Part shown: piece after piece, positions 33,825 through 43,097 of the stretch | Layout: every line of letters begins with the position of its first letter | Numbering within the stretch: the first letter of the stretch is position 1 | From: Albibacterium sp963696875 | Lineage (GTDB): Bacteria > Bacteroidota > Bacteroidia > Sphingobacteriales > Sphingobacteriaceae | Direction: 5' to 3' | Assembly: GCA_963696875.1 (NCBI GenBank) | Contig: CAVOLQ010000001.1 | Span: 620,001 to 684,000, forward strand | DNA: 64,000 bases | Program-made: the position numbers and the translations under genes | Notes under the pieces: generated by a model | The model's database searches: none | The model's input: only the letters and a program-made list of their open reading frames with translations | Told to the model about the DNA's origin: nothing

Positions 33825-34883
33825 ATGAGGGATAAAGTCATTACTACAGAATCTTTTGGATTTTTGGAAACCGCTACTGATCGTGAAATTAAAGTAGGAA
33901 ACAAACAGTTCTTGTTTTTTGGCGGAACTGCCTATCTTGGTTTAAATAGAAATCCAGAATTCATGGATATCTATCTTGAAGGGCTACGGAAATATGGTCT
34001 GAACAATGGAACTTCTCGTGGCAATAATGTGCAATTAGCGGTATATCGAGATGCGGAAGACTTCGCTGCAACCTATTTTGGTGCTGAAGCTGCTTTAGTC
34101 ATTTCAAGTGGATTCTTGGCAGCACAACTGGTAATGAAGCGTTTTTCATCCTATGGAGAAGTACTCTATGCTCCTGATAGTCATCCCGCTTTATGGTTGG
34201 GCGGAAAGCCAGCTATTTCTTCAAGCTTTAAAAGTTGGATTTCAGAAACGGTTGAATACATCAACCAAAGTGAAGGTGCTAAATTCGTTGTGGTTAGCAA
34301 TGCTTTTGATAATTTAAGGCCAGAATATTACGATTTTTCTATTTTGGAAAACGTTCGTTCGGATAAAGAAGTGATTTTGATAATTGATGATTCTCACGGG
34401 CTAGGAGTATTGGGTGAAAATGGGAAGGGAAGTCTTTCTTCTATGCCCGTAAAATCTACAATTACTCTCATTGTAGTGGCTTCAATGGCGAAGGGCTTAG
34501 GTGTTGATGGGGGAGTGGTATTGGCGAACAAAGATATCATTAAGGAACTAAAACAAGATAGTATGTTTTTAGGGGCTTCACCACCCGCCCCTGCATCTAT
34601 GTATGGATTTTCCAAAGCAGAAGCCATCTTTCAAAAGGAATATGTAAAACTTCAAAACAACTGTAGATTTTTTGAAGAAAACACGCAGGTGGAATTTACT
34701 TCAGTTAAAGGATTGCCAGTTTACTATATAGTTGATGAAGGATTAGCAGAATCCCTTTTAGAAGAAAATATTATTATTTCAAGCTTCCCTTATCCTCAGA
34801 AAACTGATCCAATATTAAACCGTATTGTGATTAGTAGTGCGCATACATTGAATGATATTTCTAGTCTTCTCAATGCATTATAA
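33825..34883 (+). CDS. AONS/BioF-like PLP enzyme (fold-type I)
   Basis: This is a PLP-dependent enzyme of the alpha-oxoamine synthase / aminotransferase class I-II group. I prefer the ATG at 33825 (MRDKVITTES, 352 residues), because the upstream extension to 33735 does not look like the family. The motifs are YLGLNRNPEF, GTSRGNNVQ, the cofactor DDSHGLGVLG with the Asp-Ser-His triad, and the PLP lysine in VVASMAKGLGVDGG near residue 225. It resembles BioF-like enzymes but is somewhat short, and the substrate cannot be read from sequence. No biotin or sphingolipid gene lies beside it, so I leave the product open. Confidence 0.8.
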   Translation: MRDKVITTESFGFLETATDREIKVGNKQFLFFGGTAYLGLNRNPEFMDIYLEGLRKYGLNNGTSRGNNVQLAVYRDAEDFAATYFGAEAALVISSGFLAAQLVMKRFSSYGEVLYAPDSHPALWLGGKPAISSSFKSWISETVEYINQSEGAKFVVVSNAFDNLRPEYYDFSILENVRSDKEVILIIDDSHGLGVLGENGKGSLSSMPVKSTITLIVVASMAKGLGVDGGVVLANKDIIKELKQDSMFLGASPPAPASMYGFSKAEAIFQKEYVKLQNNCRFFEENTQVEFTSVKGLPVYYIVDEGLAESLLEENIIISSFPYPQKTDPILNRIVISSAHTLNDISSLLNAL

Positions 34884-35243
34884 AAAAGATCTCTCCATTC
34901 CGCAAAGCGTTCAACTCTCTTATAGATTCTGTTTTTTTAATTCACTCACAGCATCGGTCAACGGCGCGGGGTTAAGCGCCATATACGTAATTGATATGTA
35001 GAAGTGCTAATTGAAACCCTAACCAAAAAGAAAAGTTCCAAAAAAGCAATGTGCCTACGTGTTTAAAATTAAGCATCTAATATTTTTGATTTAAAGCTTG
35101 AATTTCAAAAATATTGGATGCTCCAAATATAAACCCATTTAATGTTTAAATTAATGTAGCATCAGAAATTTGTCATTAGACGAATGAATACATTATTACA
35201 AACTTTTTGACCATTGAATAGTTATTTCTCTACTCATGTTCTG
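34884..35243. other. Intergenic stretch with an 18-bp inverted repeat
   Basis: I see no gene here. A long inverted repeat lies at 35072-35122 (listed separately). A short minus-strand frame at 34920-35006 reads SITYMALNPAPLTDAVSELK and could be the end of a lost gene, but it is too short to call. Confidence 0.4.
35072..35122. repeat. 18-bp inverted repeat
   Basis: AGCATCTAATATTTTTGA (35072-35089) and TCAAAAATATTGGATGCT (35105-35122) pair over 18 bp with one G-T pair around a 15-nt loop. No T run follows, so it does not look like a terminator. A 16-nt piece of the right arm recurs with one change at 57138-57153. Confidence 0.7.
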
Positions 35244-36584
35244 ATGTTGTTCAAGATAAAATTAATCGGCTTTGTTTGTATAGCTACTAGTAGCTTTGTG
35301 AGCTCCTTAGCCCAAGATACGCTGTCTAGCAAATATTCTTCAAAGTGGAGTTTAAAGGATTGTTTAGATTATGCAAAGGAAAATAACATTCAAATTAACA
35401 GTTTAAGACTTGGTGAGTTGACTGCGCAGCAGGAATTGTTGTTATCTCAGTCCGCTTTATGGCCAAATTTAAATGGTTCAGTTTCTCAAACGATAAATCA
35501 TAATAAGAGTTTAAGCGCTTCGGCAGGCATTTTTAATTCAAATTTCACACCGTCGGGTAGCTATGTATTGACATCATCGTGGACACTTTATCAAGGAGGA
35601 TTTCTAAGAAAAGATATTCAACAGAAAACCTTATTGCTAGAATCGTCGAACCTATTAGTCATTCAGCAAGAAAATGATATTACCTTATTAATCACACAAG
35701 CCTATCTGAATATTTTATTGGATAAGGAAAGCCTCATCTATGAGCAAGAAGTGGTCAATACTTCGAAAGCGCAGGTAGACCAGGCGGTTAAGTTTTTGGA
35801 AGCGGGGAGCATTGCCAGAAAAGACTTAGCCCAACTGCAATCGCAACTTGCAAATGATCAATATTCCTTGGTTTTGATGCAGAATTCGCAAAGGCAAGAT
35901 CTTCTTACCTTAAAGCAATTGCTGCAGCTTCCATCAGAGCAATCTTTTGATATTGTTTCGCCAGATACAATTATTGCTAAAGCACTAGTTAGTTCCCTAC
36001 AAGAAGTAGAAAGTAATGCTTTGCAAAATCGGCCTGAAGTGAAAAACAGTGAACTAGGGGTGCAAGTCGCATCTATTGGATTAGGTAAAGCGATATCAGG
36101 ATATAAGCCTTCCCTTGTGGCCGGAGCGTCAATGGGAACGAGTTATTCGAAGAGCCCGTCGTATGATTTCTTTAGGCAATTGGATAATGATTTTTATCAG
36201 CAGGTGGGATTGACACTTTCGATTCCGATTTTTACTAGGCGACTAAATAAGACGAATGTCGAGGAGGCGAAAATAACGATAGATCAGGCAAATTTGAACC
36301 TTGTAAACACCCAGACTATTTTATCTCAAAAGGTTGAGAGAGCTTATATCGATGTACTCAATGCGCAAAGTCAATATGATGCGGCCATTGAAGCTTTTAA
36401 GTATAATCAGGAAACCTATCGGATTGCAAATGAACAATTAAGAGTAGGTGTAGTCGATATGGTTGAGTTTTTACAGCAGAAGAACTTATATATACAAGCT
36501 CTTCAAGCTTATATTCAGGCGAAGTATAATGCGGCTCTTACCTTAAAGATCTATGATTTTTATAATGGGATACCGATTCAATAA
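35244..36584 (+). CDS. TolC-family outer membrane efflux protein
   Basis: This is the outer membrane channel of a tripartite efflux pump. I took the ATG at 35244 (MLFKIKLIGFVCIATSSFVS), which gives a signal peptide ending at SSLAQ; upstream, the frame is open to a TTG at 35214. The mature protein begins KWSLKDCLDYAKENNIQI, the usual OEP start. The two duplicated OEP halves are long Gln/Ala/Leu-rich helices (for example VNTSKAQVDQAVKFLEAGS and NQETYRIANEQLRVGVVDMV). The length of 446 residues is normal. It is the first gene of a four-gene operon with the membrane fusion protein, the ATPase and the permease. Confidence 0.92.
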   Translation: MLFKIKLIGFVCIATSSFVSSLAQDTLSSKYSSKWSLKDCLDYAKENNIQINSLRLGELTAQQELLLSQSALWPNLNGSVSQTINHNKSLSASAGIFNSNFTPSGSYVLTSSWTLYQGGFLRKDIQQKTLLLESSNLLVIQQENDITLLITQAYLNILLDKESLIYEQEVVNTSKAQVDQAVKFLEAGSIARKDLAQLQSQLANDQYSLVLMQNSQRQDLLTLKQLLQLPSEQSFDIVSPDTIIAKALVSSLQEVESNALQNRPEVKNSELGVQVASIGLGKAISGYKPSLVAGASMGTSYSKSPSYDFFRQLDNDFYQQVGLTLSIPIFTRRLNKTNVEEAKITIDQANLNLVNTQTILSQKVERAYIDVLNAQSQYDAAIEAFKYNQETYRIANEQLRVGVVDMVEFLQQKNLYIQALQAYIQAKYNAALTLKIYDFYNGIPIQ

Positions 36585-36595
36585 ATGCAAAGAAG

Positions 36596-37837
36596 ATGAA
36601 AGTGAAATATAAAACAATCCTGATAATTATTTTGGTCCTGTCTGTTTTGTGGTTGTTTTGGTTTTTTATAATTCGGAAAAAGGAGCATGAGGTTGTGGTG
36701 CAAACTGTAAAACCTACATTTGGCTATATTTCCCAAAGTGTGACTGCTACCGGAACTATTCAGCCGGTGGATACAATTGCTGTGGGTACGCAGGTTTCGG
36801 GCACTATTCAATATATTTTCGTGGATTTTAATTCGACCGTCAAAAAAGGTGAACTTTTAGCACAGCTGGATAAATCATTGTTAAAGGCAACTGTAGATCA
36901 ATTTCGTGGTACATTGCAAACTGCTCAAAGTCAACTGGTTTTTCAGAAAAGTAATTATGAACGCCAAAACTTGCTTTACAACACAGAGTCTATCAGTAAA
37001 GCGGCGTATGAATCTGCTCAAAATTCATACGATATGGCCTTGGCAAATTTGAATAGTGCGGAAGCACAACTCCGGTCGGCCGAAAAGAACCTTTCTTTTA
37101 CCAATATTTATTCGCCAACAGATGGGGTTGTGCTTTCTAGAAACGTGAGTATTGGGCAAACAGTAGCGGCTAGCTTTAGTACACCAACTTTATTCGTAAT
37201 TGCCAAAGATATCACCAAAATGCAGGTAGAGGCTGCTGTGGATGAGGCTGATATTGGGAATGTTGCGCCCGGTCAAAGAGTGGAGTTTACCGTAGATGCT
37301 TTTATTGATGATTATTTTAAGGGTACAGTACAGGAGATTAGACTACACCCTAAAGTGTCTGCTAATGTAGTTACCTATACCACAATAATCAATGCATCTA
37401 ACGATGAGATGAAGTTGAAACCTGGGATGACTGCTAATATTACCGTTTATACTAAAGAGGTAAACCAAGCTTTGCTTATCCCTGCAAAAGCATTAAAGTT
37501 TAATCCAGACACTAGCCTAGCAGCCCAATATCAATTAAAGCCCGTGAATATTCAACACAAGGATTCGACACGAAATGAGTCAAGTTCAAGTCCCTTGCGG
37601 TTTTCTCAAGATTCCTCTGTTATTGAGCCTTCTTATGTTTGGATCAAGCAAGGGAAGGAACTGATTCAAAAAAGAGTAACGATAGGAATAGATGACAATA
37701 CAAAAGTGCAGGTGCTTAGTGGTTTAGGAAAGGGTGATGAGGTAGTAGTGGGGGTAACTGATGCAGATAAGGGTTCAACTGGAAAGCCTTCAGTATCTAG
37801 CCCTTTCTTACCTAGGCGAGGAGGGAATAGGAGATGA
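36596..37837 (+). CDS. MacA-like periplasmic adaptor (membrane fusion protein)
   Basis: This adaptor links the inner membrane ABC transporter to the TolC-like channel. The 413-residue protein has one N-terminal membrane segment (residues 6-26, IILVLSVLWLFWFFIIRKK). A split lipoyl domain follows: ATGTIQPVDTIAVGTQVSG first, and FTNIYSPTDGVVLSRNVSIG after a coiled-coil hairpin at about residues 95-155. The beta-barrel part contains GQRVEFTVDAFIDD. The linker near the C-terminus (residues 320-345) is Ser-rich, and the tail is basic (PRRGGNRR). Its stop overlaps the ATPase start. MacA-type adaptors work with MacB-like transporters, which matches the next two genes. Confidence 0.92.
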   Translation: MKVKYKTILIIILVLSVLWLFWFFIIRKKEHEVVVQTVKPTFGYISQSVTATGTIQPVDTIAVGTQVSGTIQYIFVDFNSTVKKGELLAQLDKSLLKATVDQFRGTLQTAQSQLVFQKSNYERQNLLYNTESISKAAYESAQNSYDMALANLNSAEAQLRSAEKNLSFTNIYSPTDGVVLSRNVSIGQTVAASFSTPTLFVIAKDITKMQVEAAVDEADIGNVAPGQRVEFTVDAFIDDYFKGTVQEIRLHPKVSANVVTYTTIINASNDEMKLKPGMTANITVYTKEVNQALLIPAKALKFNPDTSLAAQYQLKPVNIQHKDSTRNESSSSPLRFSQDSSVIEPSYVWIKQGKELIQKRVTIGIDDNTKVQVLSGLGKGDEVVVGVTDADKGSTGKPSVSSPFLPRRGGNRR

Positions 37838-38580
37838 GCCAAAAAATCTTAGAGTTGACTGAAATTAAACGCGAGTTTAAAATGGGTAGCGAAATCGTGC
37901 ATGCCCTAAGGGGAGTGTCCTTTGAAGTGGATTCTGGAGAATTTCTAACGATTATGGGAAGTAGCGGATCGGGGAAAACAACCTTGTTGAATACATTGGG
38001 GTGTTTAGATAAACCCAGTTCGGGTACTTATTTGCTTGATGGTGTAGATGTAGGCACATTAGCTCGAAACGAGCTGGCTAGGCTTCGAAATTTGAAAATT
38101 GGCTTTGTATTCCAGTCTTATAATTTATTGGCACGGACTTCCGCATTAGAGAATGTTGAATTACCACTTTTTTATAACCCTGCAATAAGTACTTCCGAAA
38201 GGCGTGAAAGAGCGATTAAGGCATTAGGTGCTGTGAAATTGTCTGATCGACTTTATCATATGCCAAATGAATTATCGGGTGGTCAGCAACAAAGGGTAGC
38301 AATTGCAAGAGCTTTAGTGAACGAGCCTGTGATGATTTTGGCGGATGAGGCGACCGGAAATTTAGATACTCGCACTTCTTATGAGATTATGTCGCTTATA
38401 CAGGAGTTGAATCAGGAGCAAGGAAAAACCATCGTTTTTGTAACCCATGAGCCAGATATCGCTACATTCAGCAGCCGCACAATTATCTTGAAGGATGGGA
38501 GGGTAATTAAAGATAATGTAAATTCCAACCAGCGTTCTGCAAAAGAAACCCTGGCGTCTTTACCGCAGCAAGAAGATTAG
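37834..38580 (+). CDS. ABC transporter ATPase, MacB/LolD-like
   Basis: This 248-residue ATPase powers the MacB-type exporter. The motifs are complete: Walker A GSSGSGKTTL, Q loop FQSYNLLARTSALENVELP, signature ELSGGQQQRVAIARAL, Walker B VMILADEATGNLD and H loop VTHEPD. The start overlaps the adaptor stop (ATGA), and an AGGAG runs directly before the ATG within the adaptor's coding end. The permease follows after 10 bp. Here the ATPase is a separate polypeptide, unlike E. coli MacB, where it is fused to the permease. Confidence 0.94.
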   Translation: MSQKILELTEIKREFKMGSEIVHALRGVSFEVDSGEFLTIMGSSGSGKTTLLNTLGCLDKPSSGTYLLDGVDVGTLARNELARLRNLKIGFVFQSYNLLARTSALENVELPLFYNPAISTSERRERAIKALGAVKLSDRLYHMPNELSGGQQQRVAIARALVNEPVMILADEATGNLDTRTSYEIMSLIQELNQEQGKTIVFVTHEPDIATFSSRTIILKDGRVIKDNVNSNQRSAKETLASLPQQED

Positions 38581-38590
38581 TCATAGAATT

Positions 38591-39811
38591 ATGCAAGTAT
38601 ACAATCTGATAAGACTCGCTTTGAAAGCATTGCAACGTAATAAGTTACGTGCGTTTTTGACGATGCTGGGTATTATTATTGGAGTTGCAGCAGTAATAAC
38701 AATGAGTGCTATTGGGGAAGGTTCAAAGCAAAGTATTCAGTCTCAATTGGCAAGTATGGGTTCTAATATGATCACTGTTTTACCAAGCAGTAATGTTTCT
38801 GGAGGAGTGAGGATTGGCGGTTCTACCTTTCAAACGTTAACGATTAAGGACATTGATGCGCTTGAAAAACAGGCAGTATATATCAGTGCTGTTTCACCAG
38901 CTGCCAGTTCCCGCGGACAAGCTATAAACGGTGCTTTAAATTGGCCTACCCAAATACAAGGAGTGGGGGCCGAATATTTTTTTATAAGGAGTTTAACTCT
39001 GAGGGATGGAATTGTTTTTTCAGATAATGATGTGAAAATGTCTGCAAAAGTTTGTTTGTTGGGCCAAACTGTCGTTGATAATATTTTTAATAAGGGAGAG
39101 AACCCAATTGGAAAAGTGATCCGATTTAATAAAATGCCGTTACAGATAATCGGACTACTTTCACCAAAAGGCCAAAATGCATTTGGACAGGATCAAGATG
39201 ATATCATTATTGCTCCATACACCACTGTTCAAAAGAGAATCCTAGCAACCATTTATTTTCAATATATTTATGCTTCAGCCAATAACGAAGGGGTAACCGA
39301 TTCGGCAACGAATGAGATGACGCGTATATTGCGTGCAGTTCACAGATTGAGGCCTGATGAAGAAAATGACTTTACAATTCGAACACAGGCCGAATTGATC
39401 AAGACCTTAAGCTCAACAAGTGGACTATTAACTACTTTACTCACCGCTATCGCCGGTATATCTTTGGTTATTGGAGGTATTGGAATAATGAACATCATGT
39501 ACGTATCCGTAACAGAACGTACTAAAGAAATTGGCCTTCGCATGTCTATTGGGGCAAGAGGTATAGATATTTTAATGCAATTTTTAACGGAAGCCATTTT
39601 GATCAGCATTACGGGAGGGATGATAGGCATCATTGTAGGTATTGGCTCGTCAATAGTGCTATCAAAGCTTTTAGGATGGCCCATTGTGATTACGGAAACA
39701 TCAATTTTCCTTTCGTTTTCTGTTTGTGCGCTTACTGGTGTGTTTTTTGGATATTATCCAGCACAAAAAGCTTCTCGGTTAAATCCGATTGAGGCTTTAA
39801 GATATGAATGA
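38591..39811 (+). CDS. MacB-like ABC transporter permease
   Basis: This is a 406-residue FtsX/MacB-type permease. The N-terminal membrane segment is at residues 16-42 (LRAFLTMLGIIIGVAAVITM), followed by a large periplasmic domain (residues 45-275) and three C-terminal membrane segments (about 283-310, 330-360, 365-390). The family motif GIGIMNIMYVSVTERTKEIG sits at the first C-terminal segment, and ARLNPIEALRYE-like KASRLNPIEALRYE ends the protein. With the preceding three genes it forms a complete tripartite exporter, expected to expel macrolide-like compounds, peptides or other envelope substrates; the actual substrate is unknown. Confidence 0.93.
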   Translation: MQVYNLIRLALKALQRNKLRAFLTMLGIIIGVAAVITMSAIGEGSKQSIQSQLASMGSNMITVLPSSNVSGGVRIGGSTFQTLTIKDIDALEKQAVYISAVSPAASSRGQAINGALNWPTQIQGVGAEYFFIRSLTLRDGIVFSDNDVKMSAKVCLLGQTVVDNIFNKGENPIGKVIRFNKMPLQIIGLLSPKGQNAFGQDQDDIIIAPYTTVQKRILATIYFQYIYASANNEGVTDSATNEMTRILRAVHRLRPDEENDFTIRTQAELIKTLSSTSGLLTTLLTAIAGISLVIGGIGIMNIMYVSVTERTKEIGLRMSIGARGIDILMQFLTEAILISITGGMIGIIVGIGSSIVLSKLLGWPIVITETSIFLSFSVCALTGVFFGYYPAQKASRLNPIEALRYE

Positions 39812-39855
39812 TTATTTATCTATCGGCAATTATCTTAAATAAATTTTAGAATGAT

Positions 39856-40491
39856 TTATATCGTCCATTGGTCATGAACAATGCCCACCAAGTAATATCG
39901 GTTTCCCTCTTTTTGGAAAATCAATCGGAGTGCTCGCCAATCCATGCCTCCATACTTTTTATCAAATCCAGAGAAATAATTCTCTACATAATCACACTCA
40001 GGATAAACTGTAGCTATATTATTAATGCTATTTCCAGTAGCAGAAGATTGATTCACGGTTACATTTTCTGCATTCACGAAATCAACATCATATACAAATT
40101 CTTCAAAATATTCCTTCGCATTTAAATCAATGGGGTCACCCGTTCCATCATAACTTCCCCAAAAAATTTTGGCGTTATTTTTCATTATCTTTACTAATTC
40201 CGCAGATTTAACAACCACATCATTATTGACATTAACTGTTGCGTAGGAACTGAAGCGGACGCCCAGTGTGGGGTGGATATGATTTGCTACAGACTGATAT
40301 TCTTTCTCTTTTATTGAGTTTAAAATCTCCTTATTTAACTTCGTTAGGATAGCATTCAAGTCGGAAGTGTCGGGCTTGCTCGTAATAACATTAATATCCG
40401 TGGTCTCCCCTTGGACAGTGTTCTTATTGTTACTTCCATTATTACAAGCCAGGAGTGCAATTAAAAAGATAAGGAAATGATACTTGTTCAT
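39856..40491 (-). CDS. Hypothetical lipoprotein
   Basis: This is a 211-residue predicted lipoprotein that I do not recognise. I took the ATG at 40491 (MNKYHFLIFLIALLACNNG), whose signal peptide ends in a lipobox with the Cys at residue 16; ten further codons are open upstream. The mature part begins with a disordered Asn/Thr/Gly stretch. A domain starting at LNAILTKLNKEILNSIKEKE follows, with VANHIHPTLGVRFSSYATVN and a final WRALRLIFQKEGNRYYLVGI. The end resembles small NTF2-like or DUF lipoproteins that bind ligands, but this is only an impression. It converges with the MacB-like permease. Confidence 0.6.
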   Translation of the reverse strand: MNKYHFLIFLIALLACNNGSNNKNTVQGETTDINVITSKPDTSDLNAILTKLNKEILNSIKEKEYQSVANHIHPTLGVRFSSYATVNVNNDVVVKSAELVKIMKNNAKIFWGSYDGTGDPIDLNAKEYFEEFVYDVDFVNAENVTVNQSSATGNSINNIATVYPECDYVENYFSGFDKKYGGMDWRALRLIFQKEGNRYYLVGIVHDQWTI

Positions 40492-40627
40492 ATTGGATAA
40501 AAATATAAAATATTTCAACATTGTTCCAGTCTTTTTTCGAGAATTAGTGTATCAAAGGTGTTTTGCGTAATTTGTAAGGCTGAAAATCAGTGGTTAGAAA
40601 GATTTTTAGATAAAAAGAACGAAATCG

Positions 40628-40659
40628 TTTTGTAGTATTATGCAAATGTATTACCTTTG
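40628..40659 (+). promoter_or_regulatory. Promoter of tRNA-Leu
   Basis: TTTTG at 40628-40632, a 19-nt spacer and TACCTTTG at 40652-40659 form a near-perfect Bacteroidota promoter, 23 bp before the tRNA 5' end. Confidence 0.75.
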
Positions 40660-40682
40660 CAGTTCCATTAAAAATCCTAACT

Positions 40683-40764
40683 GCGGAAGTGGCGTAATTG
40701 GTAGCCGCACCAGACTTAGGATCTGGCGCTTCACGGCGTGGGGGTTCGAGTCCCTTCTTCCGCA
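40683..40764 (+). tRNA. tRNA-Leu (anticodon TAG)
   Basis: This is an 82-nt class II tRNA. The acceptor stem GCGGAAG pairs with CTTCCGC, with A as the discriminator base. The anticodon arm CCAGA-CTTAGGA-TCTGG gives anticodon TAG, which reads CUA and related Leu codons. The D arm contains the AATTGGTAG loop, a long variable arm follows (CGCTTCACGGCG), and the T arm is GGGGGTTCGAGTCCC. CCA is not encoded. A strong terminator follows directly. Confidence 0.96.
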
Positions 40765-40771
40765 CTTGATT

Positions 40772-40801
40772 CCTCCCGACAACATCGGGAGGTTTTTTTT
40801 T
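40772..40801 (+). terminator. Terminator of tRNA-Leu
   Basis: CCTCCCGA pairs perfectly with TCGGGAGG around the loop CAACA, followed by nine T. It starts 7 bp after the tRNA. Confidence 0.95.
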
Positions 40802-40840
40802 AGATGGATAAATTAATGGATAAATAAGAAACTCAATTAT

Positions 40841-42204
40841 ATGAATATTTCACAGGAAAACATCGATAATCTAAATGCAGTAATCACCATTGAAATTACT
40901 CCAGACGATTATAAAACCGTGGTAGAGAAAGCCATCAAAGCTCAAGCAAAAAAGGCAAACATACCAGGATTCCGTCCTGGAATGGTTCCTGCATCTCATA
41001 TCAAAAGAATGTATGGAAAAAGCATTCTGGTAGATGAGATTAACCGAATTGTAAGCGATAAACTAAACAATTTCCTTACTGAAAATAAAATTGAAATCTT
41101 AGGTCAGCCCCTTCCAAAAGAAGAAGATCGGACAAGGAATATAATTGGGATTTTAATGATGAATTTGAATTTAATTATGAAGTTGGGCTAGCTCCTGAAA
41201 TCGAAACTCATTTATCTGCAGGAAACAATTGACGGAATATATCATTAAAGCTGATGAGGAGACTTTGAAGCATCAAGAATTACAAATTTGCGAAAAAGCT
41301 ATGGCAAAATGACAAATCCTGAAGTTTCGTGCAGATGAGGATGTGATTTTATGCAGATTTAAAGCAATTGATCTGCGGATGGATCTGTTTTTGAAGATGG
41401 AATAAGCATATGGCTTCTGCTTTGCGACCAGATCTAGTTAATGATGAAGAAGATTAAGAAATCTTTAATCGGCCTTAAAAAAGATGATGTTTTAGTAAGT
41501 GGATATTCAAGAAGGCCTTTGATAATAATGCATGCTAGTATGCTAAAGTTATTAAATATCTCTGAAGAAGATGCTAGAGCAATTGAAATCGAAATTTCAA
41601 TTAACGGTTAAGAATATTAACCGTTTAGAGGAAGCAGATTTGAATCAGGAATTCTTTGATAAGATTTTTGGTGCAGGATGTTGTCAAAACTGAAGAGGAA
41701 TTTAAGGAAAGATTACGAGGAGATTGAAGACATGATGGTTCAGAATGCAGATCAGAAACTTCAGAATGATATTTACACATTGGGACTGGATGCAAGTACA
41801 ATGTAGAATTGCCTGATGAGTTCTTGAAACGCTGGTTAAAGGCAACCAATGAGAAACTAAGCGACGAAGAATTGGAAGAAGGTTATGAGGATTTTGCACG
41901 AAATCTAAAATGGACATTAATTGAAAATAAAATTATTACGGATAATAACCTTGAGATTAAATATGAAGAAGTTTTGCAAACAGCGAAAGAACGCTAGACT
42001 GCTCAATTCAGAGATGTATAGCCCAGCAGGCTTTTTCTGAAGAGCAATTGGGTCAATATACTGTTCAGCTTCTTGCAGGATAAAGAAAAGCAAACCGTAT
42101 ATTTGAAGAGGTTAAAGCTCAGAAAGTATTTGATTATCTCAAAGGAATAGTTAAAGCTTGAGAAGAAAGAAATAGATAATGACGAATTATTGAAATTAAA
42201 GTAA
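40841..42204 (+). pseudogene. tig: Trigger factor, with many frameshifts
   Basis: Trigger factor is the ribosome-associated chaperone and peptidyl-prolyl isomerase. The first 90 codons read normally and include the ribosome-binding signature GFRPGMVPASHIKRMYGKS. From about 41130 on the frame changes again and again, yet translated pieces still follow the family (for example APEIETHL, EFLKRWLKATNEKLSDEELE near 41815, and the end IDNDELLKLK at 42204). I estimate well over ten single-base indels. The full span of 1364 bp equals the expected gene length. The density of indels together with good residue-level conservation points to poor sequence, not decay. It sits upstream of clpP and clpX, the normal order. 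Confidence 0.85.
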
Positions 42205-42225
42205 GCAATTTTTAATTAACTAGCG

Positions 42226-42257
42226 ATGCCATATTGTTTTACGATATGGCATTTTTT
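42226..42257 (+). terminator. Terminator between tig and clpP
   Basis: ATGCCATATTG pairs with CGATATGGCAT (11 bp with one G-T pair) around the loop TTTTA, then T6. It lies 21 bp after the tig stop. Confidence 0.88.
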
Positions 42258-42396
42258 ATATTAAAGGGATTGGCATTCTGTCAGGTATATTCAAGAATAA
42301 TGCAAATGGCGTAATTTTAAATTGAACATTAAAGACTTGTAATCTTTTTGTAAGCAAGCTTAATAGGCTATATTAGTAAGATATAAGAAAAATCAA

Positions 42397-43097
42397 ATGA
42401 GTATTGATAAAAACGAATTTAGAAAATATGCTGTAAAGCACCACCGAATTGGAAGTCAACATGTAGATAGATTTATTGGCAAGGGTAGACAATAACTTTC
42501 CGATGGCAATGACACCATATATTATTGAAGAGCGTCAGTTAAATGTCGCACAAATGGATGTTTTTTCCCGTTTGATGATGGATCGTATTATTTTCTTAGG
42601 GATGCGATTTATGATCAAATTGCCAATATTATTCAGGCCCAATTGCTATTTCTTGCAATCGGCCGATGCATCAAGCGGGATATTCAGATTTATATCAATT
42701 CACCGGGTGGTTCGGTTTATGCCGGTTTAGGTATTTATGATACCATGCAGTATATCACACCTGATGTAGCAACAATTTGTACAGGTATGGCAGCTTCTAT
42801 GGCAGCGGTATTGCTTGTGTGCCGGTGCAAAAGGTAAACGTGCTGCTTTGACAGCATTCAAGGGTAATGATTCACCAGCCTTCTGGTGGTGCTCAAGGGG
42901 TTGCTTCAGATATGGAAATCAACCTGCGTGAAATGCTTGAAGACTGAAAAAAGAATTGTACGAGATAATTTCAAAACACTCAGGTCAAACTTATGAATGG
43001 GTAGAGAAAGCATCTGATCGTGATTATTGGATGATCTCGAGCTGAGGCAAAGGAATACGGAATGATTGATGAGGTTTTGGTTGGAAATGAAGGGTGA
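42397..43097 (+). pseudogene. clpP: ClpP protease subunit, several frameshifts
   Basis: ClpP is the proteolytic subunit of ClpXP. The start is the ATG at 42397 (MSIDKNEFRKYAVKHHRIGS). An extra base near 42480 shifts into RVDNNFPMAMTPYIIEERQLN, and a missing G near 42600 and an extra base near 42653 break the next parts. The active-site serine motif CTGMAASMAAVLL is intact in one frame, and the histidine region (IHQPSGGAQGVASDMEINLR) follows after another shift. The end, GMIDEVLVGNEG, stops at 43097. All key residues are present once indels are corrected, so sequence errors are likely. The stop overlaps the probable clpX start. Confidence 0.85.

Noticed and set aside
34920..35006. Short minus-strand frame containing SITYMALNPAPLTDAVSELK
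   Set aside because: It looks like the end of a lost protein, but with 28 codons between stops I cannot assign a family or show that it was ever coding.
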